DNA of 64,000 nt. Origin: Deltaproteobacteria bacterium HGW-Deltaproteobacteria-15 (GTDB lineage Bacteria > Desulfobacterota > DSM-4660 > Desulfatiglandales > HGW-15). Every line of letters starts with the position of its first letter. Positions within the stretch are counted from its first letter, which is position 1. The position numbers were made by a program, and so were the translations under genes. Below, piece by piece: positions 17,680 through 27,003 of the stretch. The notes below the pieces were generated by a model that saw only the letters and a list, made by a program, of their open reading frames with translations, was not told the origin of the DNA and did no database searches. The stretch covers positions 1 through 64,000 of the forward strand of contig PHBH01000003.1 in the NCBI GenBank assembly GCA_002840535.1, given 5' to 3'.

Positions 17680-18075
17680 ATGTTTTCGAAACTTCACATG
17701 AGAAATGAAAAAGGCTTCACGCTTATTGAGTTGATGATCGTCATTGCCATCATCGGTATTCTGGCAGCCATCGCAATCCCTCAGTTCAGCGCGTACAGGG
17801 TCAGGTCCTATAACTCCTCTGCCCAGGCTGACCTGAGGAACGCCGCAACTGCGGAGGAGGCGTACTTCGTTGATATTCAGTCGTACACCACCGATATTGT
17901 CACCACCACCAACGGCCTGTACGGGAGCAAATATGGCCTTTACACCTCCGCTAACGTAGCGCTGACCGCAACCGGTGCCAGTACCAGCAGCTACCAACTG
18001 ACTTCTTGGCATAGTGCCGGAAACAAGACCTGGAGCCTCGTAGGACCGGGCGGAACCGTCACAGGAACTCCATAA
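17680..18075 (+). CDS. pilA: Type IV major pilin (PilA)
   Basis: The 131-residue prepilin has a 12-residue leader ending KG, then the mature N-terminus FTLIELMIVIAIIGILAAIA with Glu5 (E17), the sequence cleaved and N-methylated by prepilin peptidase. The C-terminal part is short, Ser/Thr/Gly-rich (for example ATGASTSS) and has no cysteine pair, so there is no disulphide D-region. The many Ser and Thr residues would suit O-glycosylation. GGAGG precedes the ATG. It has its own promoter and terminator, as expected for a very highly expressed gene. Confidence 0.94.
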   Translation: MFSKLHMRNEKGFTLIELMIVIAIIGILAAIAIPQFSAYRVRSYNSSAQADLRNAATAEEAYFVDIQSYTTDIVTTTNGLYGSKYGLYTSANVALTATGASTSSYQLTSWHSAGNKTWSLVGPGGTVTGTP

Positions 18076-18090
18076 ATTGATTTAATAGGA

Positions 18091-18117
18091 AAGGGGGGAG
18101 AGATCCCCCCTTTTTTT
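18091..18117 (+). terminator. Intrinsic terminator of pilA
   Basis: AAGGGGGGA (18091-18099) pairs with TCCCCCCTT (18104-18112) across GAGA, and seven T follow (18111-18117). It lies 15 bp after the pilin stop and separates pilA from the convergent gene at 18148. Confidence 0.93.
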
Positions 18118-18147
18118 GTTTACTCCACATGCGTTGGAGAGTGGTTT

Positions 18148-19965
18148 TCATTCTACCTTAGGACAAGCCGGTCGCAAGAGATTTGCCCCGTTTGAGCGTG
18201 TTCGCGAATCACTGTCAAGACCGTATTTGGTCTCATCGGCTTCTCCCATTTCCAAGAGTAGAGCGCGCCTGTTTCCGAGGGCATTCTCGATCTCTTCTCC
18301 ATTGTTGCACTCCAGTGCTTTGTTCAGAAGGCGAAGCGCCTCAGAGTGCTTCGCACTCCCGGTTTCCAGGAGAAGTACGGCCAAGTTGTTATTGGCGCGA
18401 GGACAACAGGGGTCGATCTCAAGAGCTTTGGAATAGAGGTCAAATGCCGCTTGACAGTCCCCTTTCCTATGGGCAAGGTAGCCCAGGTTGTACAGGGCAA
18501 CGGACTCTTCGGACCGCCTGTGGGTCTGACGACTGGCTAGGGCTCGAAGAAACTCGTGCGTGGCTCTCTCGTCTTGGTTATGCAGGGCAAAGTGTCTTCC
18601 AAGGTTTATGTGGGCCCTGAAAGAGTCCGGATACTTTGCGAGAACATCTTCCCAGAGGCTTCTTTCGTCTTGCCAGACGGAATTGCGTATGTATGTTGAA
18701 TTGGCAAAGGCGACCAGAACAAGTACGATTGACAGGGTGGTGAACGCACGTATGAAGCTTCCCTTTGGAAAGGTTGAAGTTCCCTTTATGATGCCAAGGA
18801 CGAGGGGGAAGAAGAAGAACATGGAGGGGATGTAGTTTCTGTGTTCAAATACGACCTCCATGGGCAAAATCGTTGACTCCAATGCGTGATTCAGGAAAAA
18901 GAAGAGAACTGAAAATGATAGAAGCGGCCGCTTGCGGGCCTGCAGGCAAGCCGCAACGATCATGATGGAGATCAGCAAAATGGCAAAGGCGGTGGACTTG
19001 GGGCTGAAAAGTGAATTTGAGATGATGAGGTCATGGTCGAAGGAGAGCCTGTGAGGCATTGGATAAAACAGAAGGGTGATGTAGAGTAAAACGACACGGG
19101 GTTCCGTGAGCAATCGCTCCGCAAGGGTGAATGTCCGGCTTTCATAGATGTCGAATACCCTCCCGATTGCGTTATCAGCGATCTGCAGATAGGCAAGACC
19201 TGCGATGAGAGGCAGGAGATAAAGTAAGGAGAAGAGCTTCAAGTTTCGTTTCCAGTCGGACGGAGCCGGTTCTTCCACCGCAAGATGATGGAACAGAAAC
19301 AGACCCACGGGAAGCAGAATGGCGTTTTCCTTTGAGCCGAGCGAAAGCAGGCCGCAGGTCGCGCATAAGGAAAGCAAAATGATCCTGGCGGGTCTGCCGG
19401 ATACAGTTCTGGAGCGCACAAAAAAATACATGGCCATGATGTAGAACAGACCGGCCATCGAGGTCATTCTCTGAACGATATATGTCACCGCCTGGATCTG
19501 GATAGGATGAATGGCCCAGAAGAGCATGGACAAAAGGGCTATGACAAACGAATGGGAGCCATGCTCATTTTTGAAGCGTGGCAGATTGAGGGTGTTGAAA
19601 ATGAAGAGATATAGAAACCAGGATGCCAGAATGTGTATGAAGAGATTGACGACATGGTATCCGAAGACCTCTTCGCCGCCATAGTAATAATTCAGGGCAA
19701 GGCTAAGCCTTGACAATGGACGGAAAAATGACACGCTGCTGGTAGACGGACTCGAGAGCGATGCTTCCTTGATGGAGGACCAGGATAAATCCTTTAAGTG
19801 GATGCGGTGGTTCCCCGTGATGTTCGACTCGTCATCGAGGTGCCACGATGCATGGAAGGAATTGGAGTAGGTGATTATGAGGAGAAGAAGCGACAAGAGG
19901 AAGGCAAAGGAATGCCCGGGATTGTGGGATACAAGAAGGCGGCTTGGATTTTTGACGAAACTCAT
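18148..19965 (-). CDS. TMTC-like GT-C membrane glycosyltransferase with TPRs
   Basis: The 605-residue protein has about 10-12 membrane helices in residues 20-420 and TPR-type repeats at the C-terminus (SFRAHINLGRHFALHNQDE, then AFDLYSKALEIDPCCPRANN). The first loop carries WHLDDESNITGN with an acidic pair (D44, D45), and a later segment reads HPIQIQAVTYIVQRMTSMAG, features shared with TMTC/GT105-type O-mannosyltransferases and their bacterial relatives. It is convergent with pilA (72 bp between) and divergent from the next paralogue. Glycosylation of the pilin is a plausible but unproven role. Start is the ATG at 19965; the frame is open to 20025. Confidence 0.8.
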   Translation of the reverse strand: MSFVKNPSRLLVSHNPGHSFAFLLSLLLLIITYSNSFHASWHLDDESNITGNHRIHLKDLSWSSIKEASLSSPSTSSVSFFRPLSRLSLALNYYYGGEEVFGYHVVNLFIHILASWFLYLFIFNTLNLPRFKNEHGSHSFVIALLSMLFWAIHPIQIQAVTYIVQRMTSMAGLFYIMAMYFFVRSRTVSGRPARIILLSLCATCGLLSLGSKENAILLPVGLFLFHHLAVEEPAPSDWKRNLKLFSLLYLLPLIAGLAYLQIADNAIGRVFDIYESRTFTLAERLLTEPRVVLLYITLLFYPMPHRLSFDHDLIISNSLFSPKSTAFAILLISIMIVAACLQARKRPLLSFSVLFFFLNHALESTILPMEVVFEHRNYIPSMFFFFPLVLGIIKGTSTFPKGSFIRAFTTLSIVLVLVAFANSTYIRNSVWQDERSLWEDVLAKYPDSFRAHINLGRHFALHNQDERATHEFLRALASRQTHRRSEESVALYNLGYLAHRKGDCQAAFDLYSKALEIDPCCPRANNNLAVLLLETGSAKHSEALRLLNKALECNNGEEIENALGNRRALLLEMGEADETKYGLDSDSRTRSNGANLLRPACPKVE

Positions 19966-20002
19966 CTTCTTTAAGCTATAAGTGAAAAGTCTCTCCCTTA
20001 TA

Positions 20003-21907
20003 ATGGATTCGACAAAAAGCCACAAGAACCTTCCGGCCGGCTTCTCCCTTATCTCCTATGGGATTATCAGCCTTCTTGTCGTCCTATCCTATTGGCCCAC
20101 ATTCTCGGGCGATTTCATTCTGGATGACCGGCCCCTCGTTAAGGATAATTCATTTATCAGGCAACCACAGTCGGCAATTTCCTACCTCTCCCAAGAAGAC
20201 GGTGTTGACAGGAAAGCTGATCCCGAAGCGTCACATACCGGTTATTACAGGCCTTTGATCAATTTTACGTATTGGCTGGATTATCGTTTCTGGGGCCTCA
20301 GCGCGCCCGGTTTCAGGGCCACGAACCTGATCCTCCATCTCCTGAACTGCTTCGTCTTTTTTTCGCTGGCCTCCATATTTGCCAGCGACAGGAAGACAGC
20401 CCTTTTGATCGCTATGCTTTTCTCCGTCCACCCGGTCCATACAGAGGCGGTATCATGGATCAGTTCCAGGAATAACATCCTGGTGAGTCTCTTCTGCCTT
20501 TCCTCGCTCTATTGCTATGTGCAAGGCTTTAGAAGGCAGAAGGCGGGATGGATTCTTTTATCGACCATCCTCTTTACGGCCGGCCTTCTTTCGAAGGAAT
20601 TCGGTTTGATGCTGCTTCCGATATTCTTCCTCTATCACAGATGTTTTTCGGAGAAAAAAGGGCCTCTCCGTGCGGAAATGGCAAGCTACGCGCCCTTTCT
20701 TCTGGTCTTATCGGCCTATTTCTTTTTGAGAATGTCCGTAATCGGGTCGTTAACGGGCCCATCCGACGGTACGGACCTGTGGCACAGGCTCTATTTCAGT
20801 CCATACCTCCTTATGATGAACTTACGCTACTTCCTTTTTCCCTCGGGACTGCACGGCTTCATTCTCGGATACCCCGGATCTTTTCTTGACTGGAGAGCCC
20901 TTGCAGGGTTTGCCTGTCTTGGGTCTTACGGTGTTTTGCTCTGGAAATACAGGAGAAACAGAATCCTGGTATTTGGGGCGACTTCATTCCTGATCGCTCT
21001 TTTCCCGGTCCTCAACATTGTAAAGACTTCAGCGGTAACTTTGATTTCCATGAGATGGCTCTATTTCCCTACCGGTCTCCTGTTGCTCGCTTTCCTGGAT
21101 ATGATGGAAGATGCATTGACCAAGGCACGTCTTCCCGCGAAGATCATCGCCGCGTGCCTAATTGTCTATTTGGGATCCTATTCCCATGTGTTGAACAAGG
21201 AACTCTGGCACAGTGAGGACACTTTCTTCCGCCAAGAGGTTCTCCGTTTCAAGAATGTTTTTTACCTGGGCGGTCTGGCGGAAAATCTCTCGCAAAAGGG
21301 AAGACGCGGCGAGGCGGAGGACTACTTCAAACTGGCATTGGAATATTTTCCCCATGAAGCAAGAAATCACATAAACTATTCCGCCCTGCTCCTGGATACG
21401 GGCCGTCCTGCCGATGCGCTTGCCTGTTTGAACCGCGCTCGGAGCTTGAACATGACTCGCCACGAAAGGGCGGAACTGTACAACAATTTGGGGATAGCCC
21501 TTTTGAGTTTACACAGGGACGCTGATGCGATAGAGAACTTGAGGAAAGCAGTTCTCTTTGCCCCGGAAGAACCGCTGTTCTGGGCCAACCTGGGTGCTGC
21601 CTATGGGAGGATGGAAGATTACGAGAATTCCGTATCTGCGCTCAAGAAGGGATTGGATATCTTAATCGACCCCATGCCGCTTAAGACGAATCTGGCTGTT
21701 TCATACATAAGAATGCAGGAATTCAGGAAGGCGATCGAGATCCTTGAGAGCGTGCCGGTCCAGGAAAGAAAAAACAACGATATGCTATCCAGGCTCTTGT
21801 TGGAGGCCCGTGAAGGAGTGTTACTGAAGGAAGGAGGGAAAACCAAGCAAGCAGAGGAGGACGCCCTCGTTCAGGAGGGTTCCTCCACAGTGGAGCGACA
21901 GAAATGA
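20003..21907 (+). CDS. TMTC-like GT-C membrane glycosyltransferase with TPRs
   Basis: The protein (634 residues from the ATG; a GTG at 19982 is an alternative, neither with a clear Shine-Dalgarno) has the acidic loop-1 motif FILDDRPLVKDN (D41, D42), multiple membrane helices, HPVHTEAVSWISSRNNILVS, and at least four TPR-like repeats from about residue 420 (for example AELYNNLGIALLSLHRDAD). It is a divergent paralogue of the preceding gene, with 37 bp between start codons. Its stop overlaps the start of a DPM1-like GT2, suggesting that the GT2 makes its lipid-linked sugar donor (inference). Confidence 0.8.
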   Translation: MDSTKSHKNLPAGFSLISYGIISLLVVLSYWPTFSGDFILDDRPLVKDNSFIRQPQSAISYLSQEDGVDRKADPEASHTGYYRPLINFTYWLDYRFWGLSAPGFRATNLILHLLNCFVFFSLASIFASDRKTALLIAMLFSVHPVHTEAVSWISSRNNILVSLFCLSSLYCYVQGFRRQKAGWILLSTILFTAGLLSKEFGLMLLPIFFLYHRCFSEKKGPLRAEMASYAPFLLVLSAYFFLRMSVIGSLTGPSDGTDLWHRLYFSPYLLMMNLRYFLFPSGLHGFILGYPGSFLDWRALAGFACLGSYGVLLWKYRRNRILVFGATSFLIALFPVLNIVKTSAVTLISMRWLYFPTGLLLLAFLDMMEDALTKARLPAKIIAACLIVYLGSYSHVLNKELWHSEDTFFRQEVLRFKNVFYLGGLAENLSQKGRRGEAEDYFKLALEYFPHEARNHINYSALLLDTGRPADALACLNRARSLNMTRHERAELYNNLGIALLSLHRDADAIENLRKAVLFAPEEPLFWANLGAAYGRMEDYENSVSALKKGLDILIDPMPLKTNLAVSYIRMQEFRKAIEILESVPVQERKNNDMLSRLLLEAREGVLLKEGGKTKQAEEDALVQEGSSTVERQK

Positions 21908-22683
21908 TCAATGGCCGGAAAATACTCGTCGTCTTGCCTGCCTACAATGCCGAGAAGACTCTCGAGCAGACCTATTATGAAATCCCGATGGATGTTGTCG
22001 ACGACGTTCTGCTCGTGGATGACTACAGTGCCGATTCCACCGCCGCCCGGGCTAAGGAATTGAACATCCGCACCTATGTCCATGATCAGAACTATGGATA
22101 TGGCCGTAACCAGAAGACGTGTTACCGGGAGGCCATCAAAGCCGATGCCGACATCGTGATCATGTTGCATCCGGACTATCAGTACACCCCGAAACTTATC
22201 ACAGCCATGGGCAGCATGATCGCATTCGATGTATATGACGCCGTTCTGGGCTCGAGAATCATCGGGGGCGGGGCTCTACGAGGAGGCATGCCTCTTTACA
22301 AATACATTTCAAACCGTTTTTTGACAGCCGTTCAGAATCTGCTCCTGGGGAGCAAGCTTTCCGAGTTTCACACGGGTTACAGGGCCTTCTCAAGAGATCT
22401 TCTGGTGAACCTGCCCCTGGATCTGAATTCGGATGGGTTTGTTTTTGACAACGAGATGCTGGCTCAGATCCTCTTTTTCGGTTACAGGATCGGTGAAATT
22501 TCCTGTCCCACTTCCTACTTCGAAGAGGCATCGTCGATTAACTTCAGGAACAGCGTGATTTATGGCCTCGGAGTGCTCGCCACATCAGTTAAGTTCCGGT
22601 TGCAGAAAATGGGATGGGGACGATTTGGGATTTTTTCCAAAGTGGGGACTTCCGCCGTGCCGAATTACTACCAAGAGGTTTGA
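21904..22683 (+). CDS. GT2 family glycosyltransferase, polyprenyl-phosphate sugar synthase-like
   Basis: The 259-residue soluble GT-A protein has VVLPAYNAEKTL, the nucleotide-binding VDDYSADST (38-46) and MLHPDYQYTP where DxD lies in relatives, then SEFHTGYRAFSRDLL. This pattern is close to DPM1/dolichyl-phosphate mannose synthases and similar GT2 enzymes. No C-terminal membrane helices are present. It overlaps the upstream TMTC-like gene by 4 bp (ATGA), consistent with a donor-synthase/transferase pair. Confidence 0.85.
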   Translation: MINGRKILVVLPAYNAEKTLEQTYYEIPMDVVDDVLLVDDYSADSTAARAKELNIRTYVHDQNYGYGRNQKTCYREAIKADADIVIMLHPDYQYTPKLITAMGSMIAFDVYDAVLGSRIIGGGALRGGMPLYKYISNRFLTAVQNLLLGSKLSEFHTGYRAFSRDLLVNLPLDLNSDGFVFDNEMLAQILFFGYRIGEISCPTSYFEEASSINFRNSVIYGLGVLATSVKFRLQKMGWGRFGIFSKVGTSAVPNYYQEV

Positions 22684-22689
22684 GGGAAG

Positions 22690-23937
22690 GTGAAGCTATC
22701 TTCGCAACGAGTTCTGGATAAGATTGTCGGTGTTCCGATCTGCAGAATCCTGTCCCTGTTCCCCTGGAGGTACAAACGGGCTCATTCTCCGTGTGTTCCA
22801 CGCAAGATCCTGGTCATCATCCTTTCCGAGATGGGAAGCCTCGTGCTTGCAAAACCCATGTTCGACTTCATCCGGGAGAGATATCGGGGCGCCGAAATCT
22901 ACCTGCTGCTGTTCGAAAGAAACAGGGATCTTCCTGGTGTTCTCGATGGGATTCCAAACAAGAACGTCCTTACCCTGAATGATCGTTCGTTCCGGAGTTT
23001 TCTCTCTGACAGCATCCGCATCGTTCTCAGGTTGCGACTACTGAAAATCGACACTGTCTTGGATTGTGAACTGTTTTCCAGAATCAGCAGCCTTTTCTCG
23101 CTTTTGAGCGGTGCCAAGGTCAGAGCCGGATTTCATGCCCATACACAGGAAGGATTGTATAGGGGAGGATTCATCAATCGTCGGCTCCTTTACAACCCTT
23201 ATACGCATATCTCCCTTCAGTTCATCTCCATGGTAGAATCCCTCGGCTCCCATGGAACGCCTCTAGCAAAGAGGGTCGTGGAAAACAGGCTCCCACAGCT
23301 GAGTCCAATGAGGCTTGGTTCTGGAGAGAAGCACCGCTTTGAGAGGAGATTGGGAAATGACTTTCCACATCTGGGCGACAGGAAAATGGTGCTTGTCTAT
23401 GCGGGAGGCGGTCTTCTTCCGATCCGGGCCTGGCCATCAAGTTGCTTCATCGACGTTGCAAGGGATTTGATCTGCCATGACTATGCGGTAGGAGTCATCG
23501 GACCCGCAGAGGATCGTTATTTGGGCGAGAGGATAGCCTCGGCCTGTGAGGACAAGCGCTGCCTGAATCTGGCCGGATATACCAGAACCATTAAAGAGCT
23601 TCTCCTCCTGCTGCAAAGGGGTTCCCTTCTGATTGCAAACGACGGGGGCCCCGGGCATTTTGCCTCTCTCGTGTCCATTCCTTCGATAGTGTTATACGGC
23701 CCTGAAACGCCGACCCTCTATGGCGTTTTAGGAGAGAATGCATATTGCTTCTATTCTCCTTTATCCTGTTCTCCTTGCCTCACAGCGTACAACCACCGGA
23801 AATCACCGTGTGACGGGAACAACATATGCCTGAAGCAGATCCCTCCTGAAGATGTGCTTAACAAGGCATATGAAGTGTTGACGAAAAGGACTTCAGGCCG
23901 TCAGACCGGAAGCATGAACGTGGTGACTTCTTCCTGA
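22690..23937 (+). CDS. GT9 (heptosyltransferase-type) glycosyltransferase
   Basis: The 415-residue protein has the GT9 GT-B fold pattern: VIILSEMGSLVLAKPMFD near residue 40, VLVYAGGGLLPIRAWP in the middle, and the C-terminal LLIANDGGPGHFASLVSIPS with SIVLYGPETP, which binds the nucleotide sugar. A Cys-rich segment (CSPC, then SPCDGNNICLK) also occurs in this family. GT9 enzymes include LPS heptosyltransferases; the actual sugar is unknown. Start is GTG at 22690, 6 bp after the GT2 gene. Confidence 0.85.
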   Translation: MKLSSQRVLDKIVGVPICRILSLFPWRYKRAHSPCVPRKILVIILSEMGSLVLAKPMFDFIRERYRGAEIYLLLFERNRDLPGVLDGIPNKNVLTLNDRSFRSFLSDSIRIVLRLRLLKIDTVLDCELFSRISSLFSLLSGAKVRAGFHAHTQEGLYRGGFINRRLLYNPYTHISLQFISMVESLGSHGTPLAKRVVENRLPQLSPMRLGSGEKHRFERRLGNDFPHLGDRKMVLVYAGGGLLPIRAWPSSCFIDVARDLICHDYAVGVIGPAEDRYLGERIASACEDKRCLNLAGYTRTIKELLLLLQRGSLLIANDGGPGHFASLVSIPSIVLYGPETPTLYGVLGENAYCFYSPLSCSPCLTAYNHRKSPCDGNNICLKQIPPEDVLNKAYEVLTKRTSGRQTGSMNVVTSS

Positions 23938-23975
23938 TGCTTCTCACGCGTGGGCTGAGGGAGGGACAGAGGGTG

Positions 23976-26096
23976 TTACGCCCGGCTTCTCCTGAACAGG
24001 GGAAAGAGACAAACGAAAAGCAAGGTGAAGAAGGTCAAGGCGGAGACGGTCAGCGATGCAAAGAAATACAGCGGGCGAAAGACGAACTCGATCTCGTGCC
24101 TGCCTGCCGGCAGTTCCACCCCCTGGAATAGAAGATTCAGCCAAAGGCCATCCACCTCTTTCCCATCCATCCATACCTTCCAGCCCGGATAGGCTGCCTC
24201 CGAAACGACCAGGATAGCTGCCTCGTCAGTCGTGACTTCGATTCGAATTCTTCCGGGTTGATATTCAGGCCTGCCGGCTTCATTGAAAAAGCTTCTGTTG
24301 TGTCGTTCAACAATCCTGCCTTTCGTCAGTGCGGTGGTTGAAAAATCAACCGATCCATTTACCAGTTCATCTATGGTCCCCGTTCGAACGGGTTGAAGTT
24401 TCCCCACTATCCATGCCCTGGGCATCGGGTTCTTGATTCGGTAGACAACATCGTTCACCCTTTCAACTTCCCCCTTGAGTTCTGAAAGCTGATCCAAGGG
24501 TTTTGGGGAGACAATGTATTTGACATTCGCCAGCTTGAGAAACCTTATCCTCTCCTTCCAGGGAAGAGCTAACAATTCAGTGATAAAGTACTGATACTTC
24601 AACTCCATCCCGCTTTGGCCGTCGACATGGCTAAGGTCAAATAGCATGCCGAGATTGGGCATGACGAACTGCTGCCATTGGAAATGCACTGCGGCAATCG
24701 TAGCGGCCGGTTTATCATGCGGCTCCGAGTCCACGTATGTCCGAAAGAGATCCTTGTCGGATAAAATTGGCTGCATGGATGTACTGTGCATCTGATAAAA
24801 GCCGGAGTCGGAAGTTGGGTTGAGGCCACCATGATTCAAATACAGATCCGTCAATAAAATGACAGCGAGCAGAAAAACCAGGAATGAGGTTCGGACATTC
24901 CTCTTCCTGAAGATTTCGCAAAGAGAATCGAGTCCGTAGGCAGCCAAGACCAGAAGGCTGAAGCTGGCGGTAAACATGAATTTTTCAGGGAAGCGGAAAA
25001 TAGGGAGAACCATATAAAACAAATGGTATGCCGGCGTGTTCTTCCCGAGGGCAAAAGCGATCGAAGCGAGAAAGGTAATCAGCCAGAACAGAACAGGGCG
25101 GGAGGACCTCAGAATGAGAGCTGAAGCGGCCAAGGGGGTAATGATGAGACCCGGATAAATGGTGAGAAGCCACGGCACCTGCTCCTTTGCAGGAAAGAAA
25201 TCTCTGAGTACAGAGGGATCGTTCACGAAACCTTCACAAAAGGTCAAAGGCGCCAAAAGGTGCTTGAGCATGCCCCATGTCAGCGAGAATCGGGCAGCCT
25301 CTTCAAAGGGAATGCCGGGCTCCCGAACGGAAAGCCGGTAGTCAAGGAACGTAGGGATGAGCTGCACTGAAGTCAGGAGAATGGCGATGATGACCACGGA
25401 ACAGAGCATTGCCCCCCGGCTCAGTAATCCCTTCACTGAATGATCGCCGTCCGGAGACAGGAAGCAGAAAAAAAAACCGATCAGGATGGTCATCAAAATG
25501 AGAAGCTGTGGTTCCCCGCCCAATATGGCCGCGGCGAAAACCACGGTAGCCACAAGGAACCTCAATGGGGTTTTCAGAATGCAAAAACGGCCGAAGGCCC
25601 ATAGTGAAATCGGAAGCCAGATCGCGGTTGAGAGGTTGTTCAGGGTGTTCACCGATGAAATGATGTAACTGCCGTAGCAGTAAGATGTTGCCGTGAGCAG
25701 TCCGGCTCCGAAGCTCAGCCCCAACTGTCTGATGAACAGGTAGAAGAATGTAAATGCGAGAAGAAAGTGGACCGCGATGTACACATTCAGAGCCCATGGA
25801 AAAGGAAGCAGAGAAAAGATCAAGGAGAGGGGGTAGAATACGCCTGTTTGGATATCGCTCATGAAGGGGGCGCCGCAGAAGTATTCGGGGCACCAAAAGG
25901 GGATACTGCCGCTTTTCAGGGAGAGAGAGAGGAAGAATTTCATGGGGTAGAACAAGCGATGGATGTCACGAAAGAAAAATGTCTTATGCAGAAAAAGGAC
26001 CGGATGGAAAAAAAGGAAGGCGCAAAACAATGAAAAAATAACCACGAGGAGCCCCCGCATATTTCTTGAAAGCATGCTGCTCGATCGTGGTTTCAT
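23976..26096 (-). CDS. YfhO family membrane protein
   Basis: The 706-residue protein has a long N-terminal array of membrane helices (to about residue 440), the FRDIHRLFYPMKFF loop and a C-terminal extracytoplasmic domain containing ILVVSEAAYPGWKVWMDGKE, the typical YfhO ending. YfhO proteins are GT-C-like; in Gram-positives one is implicated in lipoteichoic acid glycosylation, but the substrate here is unknown. Its ATG overlaps a small upstream ORF (ATGA). A second family member is at 48152-50605. Confidence 0.85.
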   Translation of the reverse strand: MKPRSSSMLSRNMRGLLVVIFSLFCAFLFFHPVLFLHKTFFFRDIHRLFYPMKFFLSLSLKSGSIPFWCPEYFCGAPFMSDIQTGVFYPLSLIFSLLPFPWALNVYIAVHFLLAFTFFYLFIRQLGLSFGAGLLTATSYCYGSYIISSVNTLNNLSTAIWLPISLWAFGRFCILKTPLRFLVATVVFAAAILGGEPQLLILMTILIGFFFCFLSPDGDHSVKGLLSRGAMLCSVVIIAILLTSVQLIPTFLDYRLSVREPGIPFEEAARFSLTWGMLKHLLAPLTFCEGFVNDPSVLRDFFPAKEQVPWLLTIYPGLIITPLAASALILRSSRPVLFWLITFLASIAFALGKNTPAYHLFYMVLPIFRFPEKFMFTASFSLLVLAAYGLDSLCEIFRKRNVRTSFLVFLLAVILLTDLYLNHGGLNPTSDSGFYQMHSTSMQPILSDKDLFRTYVDSEPHDKPAATIAAVHFQWQQFVMPNLGMLFDLSHVDGQSGMELKYQYFITELLALPWKERIRFLKLANVKYIVSPKPLDQLSELKGEVERVNDVVYRIKNPMPRAWIVGKLQPVRTGTIDELVNGSVDFSTTALTKGRIVERHNRSFFNEAGRPEYQPGRIRIEVTTDEAAILVVSEAAYPGWKVWMDGKEVDGLWLNLLFQGVELPAGRHEIEFVFRPLYFFASLTVSALTFFTLLFVCLFPLFRRSRA

Positions 26097-26209
26097 TTCG
26101 GATCCAGAAAGTCTTGCCGGAGAGTAGATGAAACCCCGAAGAGGATGTCCTGGAAAAAGTAGACCCAGAACGCAATCAGAAAGGTGCGGGGGAGTGGATC
26201 CTTCTTCAT
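26093..26209 (-). CDS. Possible small single-span membrane protein
   Basis: A 38-codon ORF (MKKDPLPRTFLIAFWVYFF start) fills the 139-bp space between the GT2 and YfhO genes. It has one hydrophobic segment and its stop overlaps the YfhO start as ATGA, which suggests translational coupling. No strong ribosome binding site is visible. It may instead be a non-functional tail left by a frameshift after the GT2 domain. Confidence 0.35.
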   Translation of the reverse strand: MKKDPLPRTFLIAFWVYFFQDILFGVSSTLRQDFLDPK

Positions 26210-26235
26210 AGAGAGGCCAGAGGTGTGAGTTTTCG

Positions 26236-26982
26236 TTAGAAAAAGGGGTTCGACTTTCCCGAGTGTTCCCTGGAGCCTTTCTCCCGTCTCAAGTCTTTCC
26301 ATAAAAGAAAAAGCTGAACGGCCGTCCTGACCAAACGGGGAAAGTTGAAGAACTGGGACTTCCCGTGGGCCCGGTGAAAGTGGTGAACAGGAACCTCTGC
26401 AAATTTGAAGCCGGCATCCTGCATCTTCTTGACCATCTCAAGGCAGATGGTCCCTGAGGTGGACTGGAGTTTTATCGCGTCAAAAACCTTACGTTTCATC
26501 AGCCGAAAATCACAATCCACATCCCGAAGATGAAAGCCGAACATCAATCTGACAATGTGGTGGTACATGCGGCCGATGATGACACGATGCAGTGGGTCAT
26601 GGCGCTCAATCTTATACCCGTTTACGATATCCGTATCCTCTCGAATGGCATCTACCAGCCTTACGAGCTCTCGTGGATCATACTGCCCGTCTCCATCCGT
26701 GTAGAAGATCCAATCCTTTTTTGCATTCCCGAAGCCGCTTCTCAGGGCTCCTCCATAACCTCTGTTCTGCGGATGGGTGATGATGCGGACCTGTGGATAA
26801 ACACGCTCCAGTTCCTCCAGCATCTCGGCCGTATGATCGCTGCTGCCATCGTTCACAACGATCACTTCGTAATCGTCAGTGACCCTGGGCAGGGTTCGAA
26901 GCGCTGAAATGACCATGCTTGGAATGGTTCCCCCGTCGTTAAAGGCAGGAAAGAATGCACTGATGCTCGCCAATTTTTTCAT
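26236..26982 (-). CDS. GT2 family glycosyltransferase, DPM1-like
   Basis: The 248-residue GT-A enzyme has AFFPAFNDGGTI, VVNDGSSDHT (43-52), YTDGDGQYDP (95-103, with the metal-binding DGD) and RDVDCDFRLMKR, matching polyprenyl-phosphate mannose/glucose synthase-like GT2 proteins. No membrane anchor is present in frame. It lies between a methyltransferase (21 bp upstream) and YfhO in the same minus-strand block. Confidence 0.88.
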   Translation of the reverse strand: MKKLASISAFFPAFNDGGTIPSMVISALRTLPRVTDDYEVIVVNDGSSDHTAEMLEELERVYPQVRIITHPQNRGYGGALRSGFGNAKKDWIFYTDGDGQYDPRELVRLVDAIREDTDIVNGYKIERHDPLHRVIIGRMYHHIVRLMFGFHLRDVDCDFRLMKRKVFDAIKLQSTSGTICLEMVKKMQDAGFKFAEVPVHHFHRAHGKSQFFNFPRLVRTAVQLFLLWKDLRREKGSREHSGKSNPFF

Positions 26983-27003
26983 CGTTGTACTCTATGGTTT
27001 GGA

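Noticed and set aside
17680-18075. Short conductive (Geobacter-type) pilin
   Set aside because: The mature protein is about 119 residues rather than about 60, and aromatic residues are not densely placed in the C-terminal part.
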